From SCUB01 sp041918675 (GTDB lineage: Bacteria > Pseudomonadota > Alphaproteobacteria > Rhizobiales > Xanthobacteraceae), in assembly GCA_041918675.1 (NCBI GenBank), contig JAYRVF010000005.1, positions 124,001 to 188,000 on the forward strand: a stretch of DNA of 64,000 nucleotides, written 5' to 3'. The notes below the pieces were generated by a model. The model was not told the origin of the DNA, made no database searches, and worked only from the letters and a program-made list of their open reading frames with translations. Below, one piece after another: positions 8,148-16,638 of the stretch (its first letter is position 1; every line of letters begins with the position of its first letter). Both the position numbers and the translations under genes were made by a program.

Positions 8148-9188
8148 ATGACCGAGAGCAACGCCCCGCTCGCCCATGGCGACGCCGTGCAGAAACTGAA
8201 ATTCTACCAGAAGGGAACCCTCACCGTCGGCAATCGCCTGGTCGCCGAGGACGAGCGTTCGGTGCAGGCTTCGCTCGACCGCTCCAACGCGCTGACCTGC
8301 GGTCACCGCGCCTGCCAGGGATGCGGCGAGGCGCTGGGCGCGCGCTATGCCATCGACACGGCGATGCGCGCCACCAACAACAATCTCATCGCCGTCAACG
8401 CGACCGGATGCCTGGAAGTCTTCACCACGCCCTATCCCGAGACCTCATGGCAACTGCCGTGGCTGCATTCGCTGTTCGGCAACGCGGCCGCGGTCGCCAC
8501 CGGCGTCGCCGCCGCGATGCGCGTGAAGAAGCGCCCCGAAGTGCGCGTCATCGCCCAGGGCGGCGATGGCGGCACCACCGATATCGGCTTTCAATGCCTG
8601 TCCGGCATGTTCGAGCGCAACGATGACGTGCTCTACATCTGCTACGATAACGAAGGCTACATGAACACCGGCGTGCAGCGTTCATCGGCGACGCCGCCGA
8701 CCGCGCGCACCGCCACCACCCCGGCGGTCGGCGCGGAGCCCGGCAATGTCTTCGCCACCGGCAAGTCGGTGCCGCGCATCGCCGTCGCCCACCAGATCCC
8801 CTACGTCGCCACCGCCACCGTCGCCGACCTGCACGATCTCGAACGCAAGGTCATGAAGGCGATGTCGATCCACGGGGCGCGTTACATCCAGATCAGCGTG
8901 CCCTGCCCACTCGGCTGGGGCGCGGCGTCGCACAACACCATCCGCCTGGCGCGGTTGGAGGTGGAATGCGGCCTGTTCCCGATTTTCGAGGCCGCGCACG
9001 GCAAGGTCACCAGCGTGCGCAGGATCCGCAAGCAGGTTCCGGTCCAGGAATATCTCAAGCTGCAACGCCGCTTCGCTCACCTCTTCAAGGACGGCAAGGA
9101 AGACCCGCGCGTCGCCCACCTGCAGGCGATCTGCGACGCCAACATCGCCGAATACGGCCTGCTCGACGCGGCCGGCGACGAGGCATGA
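8148..9188 (+). CDS. padI: 2-oxoacid:acceptor oxidoreductase beta subunit, phenylglyoxylate dehydrogenase type
   Basis: The start is the ATG at 8148, 10 nt after the alpha stop and preceded by GAGGA; the frame is open further upstream but only as a shadow of the alpha gene. The 346-residue protein contains the iron-sulfur Cys set beginning CGHRACQGCGEA (Cys51, 56, 59). It also has the TPP/Mg signature GGDGGTTDIGFQCL at about 138-151, completed by CYDNEGYMNTGVQ. This is the catalytic TPP subunit. Its place in a gamma-alpha-beta-flavoprotein operon next to padBCD supports the phenylglyoxylate assignment; the catalytic motifs alone do not tell substrates apart. Confidence 0.88.
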   Translation: MTESNAPLAHGDAVQKLKFYQKGTLTVGNRLVAEDERSVQASLDRSNALTCGHRACQGCGEALGARYAIDTAMRATNNNLIAVNATGCLEVFTTPYPETSWQLPWLHSLFGNAAAVATGVAAAMRVKKRPEVRVIAQGGDGGTTDIGFQCLSGMFERNDDVLYICYDNEGYMNTGVQRSSATPPTARTATTPAVGAEPGNVFATGKSVPRIAVAHQIPYVATATVADLHDLERKVMKAMSIHGARYIQISVPCPLGWGAASHNTIRLARLEVECGLFPIFEAAHGKVTSVRRIRKQVPVQEYLKLQRRFAHLFKDGKEDPRVAHLQAICDANIAEYGLLDAAGDEA

Positions 9189-9198
9189 GGAGAGCACC

Positions 9199-10824
9199 AT
9201 GGATCATCCCTTCGCCATCACGCTCGAAGTCGGCACCTCGCTGGTCAACCGCACCGGATCGTGGCGCACGCTCAGGCCCGATTACGTCCACCGCCTGCCG
9301 CCCTGCAACGACGCCTGCCCCGCCGGCGAGGACATTCAAGGCTGGCTCGCGCACGCCGAAGGCGGCGACTACGAAGCGGCGTGGCGCGCGCTGACCGCGA
9401 ACAATCCGCTGCCGGCGGTGATGGGGCGCGTCTGCTATCACCCCTGCGAGGGCGCCTGCAACCGCAAGGACATCGACAGCGCGGTCGGGATCAATTCGGT
9501 CGAACGCTTTCTCGGCGACCTCGCCTTGACCAAAGGCTGGCGCTTCGCGGCGCCGGATCATGAAAGCGGCAAGCGCGTCCTGGTGATCGGCGCCGGACCC
9601 TCCGGACTTTCGGCCGCCTATCACTTGCGCCGCCTCGGCCATGGCGTGACGATCAAGGAAGCCGGCCCGCTGCCCGGCGGCATGATGCGCTTCGGCATCC
9701 CGAAATATCGCCTGCCGCGCGACGTGCTCGACGGCGAGGTCCGCCGCATCGCCGACATGGGCGTCGTCATCGACTACAACGCCAAGGTCGACGACATCCG
9801 CAAGTCGATGGCCGAGGGAGGCTTCGACGCGGCCTTTCTCGCCGTCGGCGCCCACATCGCCAAGCGCGCCTACATCCCGGCGGGCGAGGCCGCGCGCGTC
9901 CTCGACGCGGTGCAGGTGCTGCGCTCGATGGAGGGCGAGGACAAGCCGCTGCTCGGCCGCAAGGTCGTCGTCTATGGCGGCGGCAACACCGCGATCGACG
10001 TCGCCCGCACCGCCAAGCGGCTCGGCGCCGAGGAAGCCATCATCGTCTATCGCCGCACGCGCGACCGCATGCCGGCGCACGATTTCGAGGTCGAGGAAGC
10101 CCTCGAGGAAGGCGTGATGATGAAGTGGCTCTCCACCATCAAGAACGTCGAGGCCGGCGCGATCACCGTGGAGAAGATGGCGCTCGACGCCAAGGGCTTC
10201 CCCCAGCCGACCGGCGAGTTCGAGACGCTGCGGGCCGATTCCGTCGTGCTCGCGCTCGGCCAGGATGTCGATCTCTCGCTGCTCGAAAACGTCGACGGAC
10301 TGGAAGTGACCGACGGCGTCGTCAAGGTCGACGCCAACATGATGACCGGCGCGGCCGGCATTTTCGCGGGCGGCGACATGGTGCCGTCGGAGCGAACCGT
10401 CACGGTCGCGGTCGGCCACGGCAAGAAGGCCGCGCGCAATATCGACGCGTGGTTGCGCGGTGAGACCTATCGGCCGGCGTCCCGTCACGAGATCGCCTCC
10501 TTCGACAAGCTCAACACCTGGTATTACGGCGAGGCGCCGAAGACGATGCGGCCGGTGCTTGAGCTGGCGCGGCGCACCTCGACATTCGAGGAAGTCGTCC
10601 AGGGACTCGACGAAACCAACGCGCTGTACGAGGCGCGGCGCTGCCTTTCCTGCGGCAATTGCTTCGAATGCGACAATTGCTACGGCGTCTGTCCGGACAA
10701 CGCCGTCATCAAGCTGGGACCCGGCAAGGGATTCAAGTTCAATTACGACTTCTGCAAGGGCTGCGGCGTCTGCGCCACGGAATGCCCCTGCGGGGCGATC
10801 ACGATGACGCCGGAAGCGATCTGA
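9199..10824 (+). CDS. padH: NAD(P)H/FAD oxidoreductase fused to a ferredoxin domain (epsilon plus delta subunit of phenylglyoxylate dehydrogenase)
   Basis: The 541 residues read in three parts. Residues about 30-115 are a GltD-type iron-sulfur helical domain (CNDACPAGEDIQGWLAHAEG, VCYHPCEGACNRKD). Residues about 120-440 are a two-dinucleotide-binding flavoprotein (VLVIGAGPSGLSAAYHLRR for FAD, VVVYGGGNTAIDVARTAKRL for NAD(P), FAGGDMVPSERTVTVAVGHG near the end). The C-terminal 70 residues are an eight-Cys ferredoxin (CLSCGNCFECDNCYGVCPD, CKGCGVCATECPCGAI). In Azoarcus the flavoprotein (epsilon, PadH) and the ferredoxin (delta, PadF) are separate chains; here they are one. It would pass electrons from the TPP subunit to NAD+. 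It starts 10 nt after padI with GAGGAG as ribosome site. Confidence 0.87.
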   Translation: MDHPFAITLEVGTSLVNRTGSWRTLRPDYVHRLPPCNDACPAGEDIQGWLAHAEGGDYEAAWRALTANNPLPAVMGRVCYHPCEGACNRKDIDSAVGINSVERFLGDLALTKGWRFAAPDHESGKRVLVIGAGPSGLSAAYHLRRLGHGVTIKEAGPLPGGMMRFGIPKYRLPRDVLDGEVRRIADMGVVIDYNAKVDDIRKSMAEGGFDAAFLAVGAHIAKRAYIPAGEAARVLDAVQVLRSMEGEDKPLLGRKVVVYGGGNTAIDVARTAKRLGAEEAIIVYRRTRDRMPAHDFEVEEALEEGVMMKWLSTIKNVEAGAITVEKMALDAKGFPQPTGEFETLRADSVVLALGQDVDLSLLENVDGLEVTDGVVKVDANMMTGAAGIFAGGDMVPSERTVTVAVGHGKKAARNIDAWLRGETYRPASRHEIASFDKLNTWYYGEAPKTMRPVLELARRTSTFEEVVQGLDETNALYEARRCLSCGNCFECDNCYGVCPDNAVIKLGPGKGFKFNYDFCKGCGVCATECPCGAITMTPEAI

Positions 10825-10910
10825 GCGATGGATTCGGCCGCGGCGCGCGGCTACATTCGCCCGCCCGACGCGCGCGGGAACGGTGGCGCGACCGACGAGG
10901 CCGATACGCC

Positions 10911-11525
10911 ATGAGCGCACGCTTCTATGAGAGACTGGTCCTTCCGCCCATTCTCGATCTCGTCATGCGTCAGCGCCAGCTCGCGAAGTACCGCCGCGCG
11001 GTCGCGACCGCCGCGCGCGGACGCGTGCTCGAAATCGGCGTCGGTTCCGGCCTGAACTTCTCGCACTACCGCGACGGCGTCGACATCGTCTTCGGCATCG
11101 ACCCTTCGGCGCGCCTGCTGGCGATGGCCCGACGACGCGCCGCGAGCGCCGGCGTGCGGGCATTGTTCGTTCAGGGTTCGGCCACGATGCTCCCGCTCGC
11201 CGACCGGTCGATCGACACCGCGATCATGACCTGGACGCTGTGCTCGATCCCCGAACCGATGACCGCGCTCGGCGAAATCAGGCGCGTGCTGCGTCCCGGC
11301 GGCGCGTTCCGGTTCGTCGAACACGGGCTTTCGCCCGACGCGGGCGTCGCGCGCTGGCAGGAGCGCCTGACCCCGGCCTGGCGGCATCTCGCCGGCGGCT
11401 GTCATCTCAACCGCAAGATGGACGACCTCGTCCGCGCGGCCGGTTTTGCCTTCACCGCGCTTGAGACCGAATACGCCGACGGCCCCCGCCTCATGACTTA
11501 CATGTATCGCGGCAGCGCGGGCTGA
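10911..11525 (+). CDS. Class I SAM-dependent methyltransferase
   Basis: The ATG at 10911 gives 204 residues; an upstream extension in frame would only shadow the padH end. Motif I is VLEIGVGSGLNFSHY (residues about 38-52), the acidic residue binding the ribose is in FGIDPSARLLAMA, motif II is DTAIMTWTLCSIPEP, and motif III is RRVLRPGGAFRFVEHGL. The overall pattern is that of small UbiE/METTL7-like methyltransferases. The substrate is unknown. It sits 86 nt after padH and 253 nt before paaX, in the same direction, so it may be the last gene of the phenylglyoxylate dehydrogenase operon, although no role in phenylacetate breakdown is known for such an enzyme. Confidence 0.8.
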   Translation: MSARFYERLVLPPILDLVMRQRQLAKYRRAVATAARGRVLEIGVGSGLNFSHYRDGVDIVFGIDPSARLLAMARRRAASAGVRALFVQGSATMLPLADRSIDTAIMTWTLCSIPEPMTALGEIRRVLRPGGAFRFVEHGLSPDAGVARWQERLTPAWRHLAGGCHLNRKMDDLVRAAGFAFTALETEYADGPRLMTYMYRGSAG

Positions 11526-11680
11526 GCGGTACGCCATCGCCGCGATCGTTAATGCCGGCGCTCCTTGCCCGCGCGCGCCAAAACATTTAGAGCAATCATT
11601 GGTCGCATGGCGCGGGCTGGCGCGTTCGGTCGCGTTGTCAGACGGGCCCGATGGCCGGACGTGAACGCGGTTCGACCCGA

Positions 11681-11792
11681 GCATGGCTGGACTTGGACAT
11701 AGCTAGAATTGCACATTTCTAGATTCTCACATGGCTAGAATTGCACATGGCTAGATTCGCACATGTATAGATTCGCACATGGCTAGATCCGG
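11681..11792 (+). repeat. Seven tandem 16-bp repeats spanning the paaX start codon
   Basis: Seven head-to-tail 16-bp units with consensus ACATGGCTAGATTCGC start at 11681, 11697, 11713, 11729, 11745, 11761 and 11777. Units 2, 4, 5 and 7 are closest to consensus; five units contain the usually rare tetramer CTAG. The last unit contains the paaX ATG at 11779. ATGs in units 1, 4, 5 and 6 each open a seven-codon reading frame that stops at the TAG of the following unit (11683-11706, 11731-11754, 11747-11770, 11763-11786). No Shine-Dalgarno sequence precedes any of them. Operator array and translational control are both possible readings. Confidence 0.9.
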
Positions 11793-12747
11793 ACGCGGCG
11801 GCGACATCGCCGCGCGAATCGTCAAGCGATTGAAGCCGAAAACCAAGTCGGTGCTGGTCACGGTCTATGGCGACTCGATCGCCCATCACAGCGGCGGCGC
11901 CTGGCTCGGCAGCCTGATCAAGCTCGCCGCGCCGCTGGGCCTGAACGACCGCGTCATCCGCACGTCCGTGTTTCGCCTCGCGCGGGAGGAGTGGCTGGTG
12001 GCCGAGCAGATCGGCCGGCGCAGCTTCTACCGCCTCACCGAGACGGGACGTCGGCGCGTCGAGGCGGCGCATGGGCGCATCTACGCCCAGGCCAATCGGC
12101 CTTGGGACCGGCATTGGACCATCGTCATCACCAATGTCGCCGGCATGAAGCCGGATCGCCGCAAGGCGCTCGATTTCGAATTGCGGTGGCAGGGCTTCGG
12201 ACAATTGGCGACCGGCGTGATGCTGCATCCCGATCCCGACGAGGCCGCGCTTCGCCAGACGCTGATCGAAGCCAATGCCAGCAACGAAGTGCTGGTGCTG
12301 CGCACGACGGCCGAGCCGTGGGTCGCCTCGGAAGCGCTTCATCATGTCATTCAGCGCTGCTGGGACATGAAAACGCTGGCGAAGGACTATATGGCGTTTC
12401 TCGCCACCTTCCGGCCGGCGTGGCAGGCGCTTTCCGCGGCGAAAGACCTCGATCCGCAATCCTGCTTCGTCGTCCGCACGCTCCTGATGCACGCCTATCG
12501 CCGCGTGCTGCTGCGCGACCCGAAACTTCCCGACGAACTGCTTGAGGTGAACTGGCCGGGAACCTCCGCGCGGCTGCTCTGCCGCAACCTCTACAAACTC
12601 GTCCAGGCGCCCGCCGAGCGGCATTTGATGGCGACGCTCGAAACCGTCGACGGCGCCGCGCCGGAAGCCCATCCGAGCTATTTCGCGCGATTCGGCGGGC
12701 TCGATCATCCGCGCGACGCGGCTGACGGCGAATCCCGGTCGTCCTGA
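11779..12747 (+). CDS. paaX: PaaX family transcriptional repressor
   Basis: This 322-residue GntR-related winged-helix regulator matches E. coli PaaX along its length. Examples are YGDSIAHHSGGAWLGSL, then VIRTSVFRLAREEWL and IGRRSFYRLTETGRRRV in the DNA-binding part, and HAYRRVLLRDPKLPDELLE and YFARFGGLDH in the C-terminal part. In known bacteria PaaX senses phenylacetyl-CoA and represses phenylacetate genes. Here it stands between the phenylglyoxylate dehydrogenase and phenylacetyl-CoA oxidoreductase genes, so phenylacetyl-CoA is a likely effector. The ATG lies in the last unit of a 16-bp tandem repeat and lacks a visible ribosome site; GTG or TTG codons inside the basic N-terminus are alternatives. 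PaaX is best known from the aerobic pathway, so use with an anaerobic Pad system is notable. Confidence 0.92.
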   Translation: MARSGRGGDIAARIVKRLKPKTKSVLVTVYGDSIAHHSGGAWLGSLIKLAAPLGLNDRVIRTSVFRLAREEWLVAEQIGRRSFYRLTETGRRRVEAAHGRIYAQANRPWDRHWTIVITNVAGMKPDRRKALDFELRWQGFGQLATGVMLHPDPDEAALRQTLIEANASNEVLVLRTTAEPWVASEALHHVIQRCWDMKTLAKDYMAFLATFRPAWQALSAAKDLDPQSCFVVRTLLMHAYRRVLLRDPKLPDELLEVNWPGTSARLLCRNLYKLVQAPAERHLMATLETVDGAAPEAHPSYFARFGGLDHPRDAADGESRSS

Positions 12748-12935
12748 TCCGGCTTCCTCATCGTGTCCGGGCTCATCCCGGCCATCCCGATATCCGCGCG
12801 TCGACGCATATTGCGGCGCGTCGACGATCGCCCGCGCGCGGGAACGCCGGACTTTTTCTCCATCATTGCCGCATGTTAGCGCGGCGCGCGGAAAGACGCC
12901 GCGACATGCGGCGCCGGCCCCCACCCGCCTCCAAA

Positions 12936-13085
12936 TTGTGATACAAATTTTTTCTGTTGCTTGATATTTTGTAATACGTTACAAAGATGCGGATTGCGGG
13001 CCTGATACCGACGCGCTATCCGTGCCGCTATTTCCGGTGGCTTCGTCGTCGACCTACGCGCGGCGTACTTTGCGTTATGTAACGC
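12936..13085. promoter_or_regulatory. AT-rich control region of padBCD with three palindromes
   Basis: The 478-bp gap between paaX and padB has no gene, but it holds an unusually AT-rich island. Three palindromes are visible: TTGT-GAT-ACAA at 12936-12946, TTTGTAA-TACG-TTACAAA at 12968-12985, and GCGTTA-TG-TAACGC at 13072-13085. The second has perfect 7-bp arms. They share the core GTAA/TTAC or a relative of it and are spaced as operators around a promoter. Further upstream GCGCGTCGACG occurs twice (about 12797-12827). PaaX or another phenylacetate regulator is the obvious candidate ligand, but none of the three fits a published PaaX site well. Confidence 0.5.
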
Positions 13086-13225
13086 CTTTTTGGCCTTCTT
13101 CGCTCTGTTCGAGTTATTTCCCGGCCAGCGGCCAATCGGCCCCGAGGCCGGCAACACCCGTGAAGCGCGGCAAAGAACGCGTGAAGAAGAAGCGGCATCG
13201 AGGAGCGAGGCGGGAGGGAACGCGC

Positions 13226-15988
13226 ATGCAGGCGACCGACAGCGGCATCACCACCGCGCGAAAGTCCGTTCCCACCCTTTGCTACAATTGCGTGGCCGGT
13301 CCCGATTTCCTGCGCGTCACCGTGGAGAACGGCGTCGCCACTGGCATCGAGCCGAACCACGCCGCCGCCGGAACGCATCCCGGCGCGGGCCGTCCTTGCG
13401 TGCGCGCCTACGGGCTGGTGCAGAAGACTTACAGCCCGCACCGCATCGCCCAGCCGATGAAGCGGACCAATCCGAAAAAGGGACGCGATCAGGACCCCGG
13501 TTTCGTGCCGATCTCGTGGGACGAGGCGCTCGACACCATCGCCGCGCGGATGAAGGAGATCAGGGCGCGCGGCTTGGTCGACGAATCGGGCCTGCCGCGC
13601 GTCGCCGCCTCGTTCGGCCATGGCGGCACGCCGCGCAGCTACATGGGTTCGTTCCCCGCCTTTCTCTCCGCCTGGGGGCCGATCGACTTCAGCTTCGGTT
13701 CGGGCCAGGGCGTCAAGTGCACCCATTCCGAACACCTCTACGGCGAATATTGGCATCGCGCCTTCACCGTCAGCGCCGACACCGGTCTTTGCGAGTTGAT
13801 CGTCTCGTTCGGAGCCAATGTCGAGGTGACCGGCGGCGTCTGCGCGATACGCCGTCACGCCGACGCGCGCGTCAGGGGCGTCAAGCGCATCCAGATCGAG
13901 CCCCATCTCTCCGCGACGGCCGCCTGCTCGGCCGAATGGGTGCCGATCAAGCCCAAGACCGACGGCGCTTTCATGCTGTCGATGGTGCACGTCCTGCTGC
14001 ACGAAACGCCGCGCGCCTCGCTCGACGTGCCGTTCCTGCGGGATCGCACGTCCTCGCCCTATCTGGTGGGGCCGGACGGCTACTATCTTCGCGATCCGGA
14101 ATCCGGCAAGCCGCTCGTCTGGGACGCGCGCGCGGGCGGCGCGGTGGCGTTCGACACCGCCGGGGCCGAGCCCGCGCTCGAAGGAACATTCGTGGTGCCG
14201 CGCGCGGTCAGCCATCTCGCCGACGACGAGAAGCGCGAGCACGTCGATGCGCCGGCGCGCACGGCCTTCACCGCCACCATCGACGGCATGCGCCAATACA
14301 CGCCCGAATGGGCGGCCGAAGTGTGCGGCGTCTCCGCCGCGACCGTCAGGCACGTCGCGCGCGAATATGTCGCGCACGCCCATGTCGGCGAAACGATCCA
14401 GATCGATGGACGGACCCTGCCCTATCGCCCGGTCGCCGTGACGCTCGGCAAGACCGTCAACAACGGCTGGGGCGCGTTCGAATGCTGCTGGGCGCGCACG
14501 TTCCTGGCCACGCTCGTCGGCGCGCTGGAAGTGCCCGGCGGCACGCTCGGCACCACGGTGCGGCTCAACAAGGGCCACGACAACCGACTGACCAGCGTCA
14601 GGCCCGGCGAGGACGGCTTCATGGTCTCCTCGCTCAATCCGACCGGCCCGGGCGATTGGAAGGCGACGCCGTCCGGGCGGAACGCTCATCGCACCCTCGT
14701 TCCCATCGTCGGCAACTCCGCCTGGAGCCAGGCGCTCGGCCCGGCGCATCTGCCGTGGCTGTTCATGGACAAGTCGCCGGCGGAATGGCCGAAGCAGGCC
14801 GCGCCGGAACTGTGGATCACGTTCCGCACAAATCCCGCGATCGCGTTCTGGGACACCGACCGGCTGAGCCAGGCCATCGCGCGCATGCCCTTCATCGTCG
14901 CGATTGCCTATTCGCTCGACGAAACCAACCACATGGCCGACATCCTGCTGCCCGACGCGGGCGATCTGGAAAGCACGCAGCTTGTCCCGATCGGCGGCAC
15001 CAAATTCATCGAGCAGTTCTGGGAGCATCGCGGCGTGGCGCTGCGGCAGAAGGCGGTCGAGCCGATGGGCGAGGCGCGCGACTTCACCTGGATCGCGACC
15101 GAGCTCGCGCGGCGCACCGGGCTTCTGGAGCCGTACAACACCGCGATCAATCGCGGCGCCATCAGCGCGCCGCTGAAGGGCGAGAATTTCGATTTCTCGT
15201 TGCCGACCGACTTGGCGCACGAACCCGACACGATCTGGAACGCGGTCTGCAAGGCCTCGACCGGCGCGCTCACCGACGGCGCCGACGTCAAGGATCTCGC
15301 CTGGATGAAGGAGAACGGCTTCTTCCTGGTGCCGTTCAAGCGCGCCGACTGGTATCTCTATCCGAGCCTCGCCGAGCAGAACCTGCGCTTCGAGCTTCCC
15401 TATCAGGAGCGGCTGATGCGCATCGGCGTCGAGCTCGGCCGCCGTCTGCACGGCCAGGGCATCCGCTGGTGGGACGAGCAGCTCGGCGAATATCAGGCCT
15501 TGCCGGAATGGCACGACGTGCCCGGCCGCTGGACGCGCGCGGTCGAGATGCACGGCGCTCGGCCGGAGGATTACCCCTTCTGGGGCATCACCACCAAGAC
15601 GATGTTCTATTCGGCCGGCAACAATTCCGGCGTGCCGCTGATGCACGAGGTCGGCAAGAACATTCGCGGCCATGGCGGCATCATCATGAACGCGGCCGCC
15701 GCCGCCAGGCTCGGCATCGAGAACGACGACTGGATCGAGGTCCGCTCGATCATCGCCGCGACGCGCGGGCGCGCGGTGCTGGTGCAAGGCTGCCATCCGG
15801 AAACGATCGTCATTCCCGGCCAGCACGAGCATTGGAAGACGCCCTTCGCGAAAGACCTCAAATTCCCCTCCCTCAACACCGTCACGCAGATGTCGATGGA
15901 GCTCACCGACGCGACCGGCTCGGGCGCCGACGTCGTCCGCGTCTCGGTGCACAAGGTGAAGGGTCCGGCACAAGGAGGCAGGCCGTGA
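13226..15988 (+). CDS. padB: Molybdopterin oxidoreductase, catalytic subunit of phenylacetyl-CoA:acceptor oxidoreductase
   Basis: The start is the ATG at 13226, preceded by CGGGAGGG; the frame is open upstream but reads as non-coding. The 920-residue protein belongs to the DMSO reductase superfamily: ISWDEALDTIAARMKEIRAR, KTVNNGWGAFECCWARTFLA, a molybdopterin-guanine dinucleotide region with RTNPAIAFWDTDR, and a C-terminal beta-barrel (IIAATRGRAVLVQG). Size, the CYNCVAGPD start and the three-gene layout fit PadB, which oxidises phenylacetyl-CoA to phenylglyoxylate without oxygen. The N-terminal cluster site has Cys-x2-Cys and a downstream Cys (GRPCVRAYG), but no Cys at the third position, where Asp follows. 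There is no twin-arginine signal, so the enzyme should be cytoplasmic-facing. It overlaps padC by 4 nt. Confidence 0.82.
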   Translation: MQATDSGITTARKSVPTLCYNCVAGPDFLRVTVENGVATGIEPNHAAAGTHPGAGRPCVRAYGLVQKTYSPHRIAQPMKRTNPKKGRDQDPGFVPISWDEALDTIAARMKEIRARGLVDESGLPRVAASFGHGGTPRSYMGSFPAFLSAWGPIDFSFGSGQGVKCTHSEHLYGEYWHRAFTVSADTGLCELIVSFGANVEVTGGVCAIRRHADARVRGVKRIQIEPHLSATAACSAEWVPIKPKTDGAFMLSMVHVLLHETPRASLDVPFLRDRTSSPYLVGPDGYYLRDPESGKPLVWDARAGGAVAFDTAGAEPALEGTFVVPRAVSHLADDEKREHVDAPARTAFTATIDGMRQYTPEWAAEVCGVSAATVRHVAREYVAHAHVGETIQIDGRTLPYRPVAVTLGKTVNNGWGAFECCWARTFLATLVGALEVPGGTLGTTVRLNKGHDNRLTSVRPGEDGFMVSSLNPTGPGDWKATPSGRNAHRTLVPIVGNSAWSQALGPAHLPWLFMDKSPAEWPKQAAPELWITFRTNPAIAFWDTDRLSQAIARMPFIVAIAYSLDETNHMADILLPDAGDLESTQLVPIGGTKFIEQFWEHRGVALRQKAVEPMGEARDFTWIATELARRTGLLEPYNTAINRGAISAPLKGENFDFSLPTDLAHEPDTIWNAVCKASTGALTDGADVKDLAWMKENGFFLVPFKRADWYLYPSLAEQNLRFELPYQERLMRIGVELGRRLHGQGIRWWDEQLGEYQALPEWHDVPGRWTRAVEMHGARPEDYPFWGITTKTMFYSAGNNSGVPLMHEVGKNIRGHGGIIMNAAAAARLGIENDDWIEVRSIIAATRGRAVLVQGCHPETIVIPGQHEHWKTPFAKDLKFPSLNTVTQMSMELTDATGSGADVVRVSVHKVKGPAQGGRP

Positions 15989-16638
15989 CGCGCTACGCGA
16001 TGGTCGCCGATCTCAGGCGCTGCGTCGGTTGCCAGGCCTGCACCGCCGCCTGCAAGGAAGCCAACGCCACGCCCACCGGCGTGCAATGGCGACGCGTCGT
16101 CGATATCGAGGTCGGCGAATATCCGAACGTCAAGCGCGTGTTCGTGCCGACTGGCTGCCAGCATTGCGCCGATCCGCCCTGCATGCACGTGTGCCCATCG
16201 ACCGCGACGGGCCAGCGCGCCGACGGAATCGTCACCATCGATTATGAACTGTGCATCGGCTGCGCCTATTGCGCCGTCGCCTGCCCCTACGAGGCGCGTT
16301 ACCGCGTCGATGTCGCGAAATTCGCCTTCGGCAAGGACGCCTCGATTTCGGAAAGCGCGCGCCACGACGACCGGACGATCGGCGTCGCCACCAAGTGCAC
16401 GTTCTGCGCCGACCGGATCGACGCGGGCCTCGCCAAGGGGCTGGTGCCGGGCGTCGACCCGGAAGCGACGCCGGTCTGCGTCAACTCCTGCGTATCGGGC
16501 GCGCTCGCCTTCGGCGACATCGAAAATCCGGCGAGCAACGTCGCCACGCTTCTCGCCAACAACAAGACCTTCCGCATGCACGAGGAGGTCGGCACGTCGC
16601 CGGGCTTCTATTATCTCTGGGACAAGGACGCGCCATGA
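15985..16638 (+). CDS. padC: Four-cluster ferredoxin subunit, phenylacetyl-CoA:acceptor oxidoreductase type
   Basis: I choose the GTG at 15985: AAGGAGG lies 7 nt upstream, and the codon overlaps the padB stop (GTGA), while the next ATG at 16000 is too far from the ribosome site. The 217 residues hold all four Cys groups of the DmsB/PhsB family: CVGCQACTAAC, CQHCADPPCMHVC, CIGCAYCAVACPY, and CTFC with later CVNSC. That gives sixteen ligands for four [4Fe-4S] clusters. It would carry electrons from PadB to the membrane subunit. The complete Cys set contrasts with the reduced set in the pyrogallol hydroxytransferase small subunit at 48331-49179. Confidence 0.88.
   Translation: MTRYAMVADLRRCVGCQACTAACKEANATPTGVQWRRVVDIEVGEYPNVKRVFVPTGCQHCADPPCMHVCPSTATGQRADGIVTIDYELCIGCAYCAVACPYEARYRVDVAKFAFGKDASISESARHDDRTIGVATKCTFCADRIDAGLAKGLVPGVDPEATPVCVNSCVSGALAFGDIENPASNVATLLANNKTFRMHEEVGTSPGFYYLWDKDAP

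Noticed and set aside
11681..11792. CRISPR array
   Set aside because: Units are contiguous 16-mers without spacers, and no cas genes are present.
13022..13225. 68-residue upstream extension of padB
   Set aside because: It contains regulatory-type palindromes, is not coding-like, and the ATG at 13226 has a good ribosome site and the family N-terminus.
13028..15973. 981-codon open frame opposite padB
   Set aside because: Antisense shadow; no motifs, skewed Arg/Asp/His composition, while the + strand encodes a clear molybdoenzyme.
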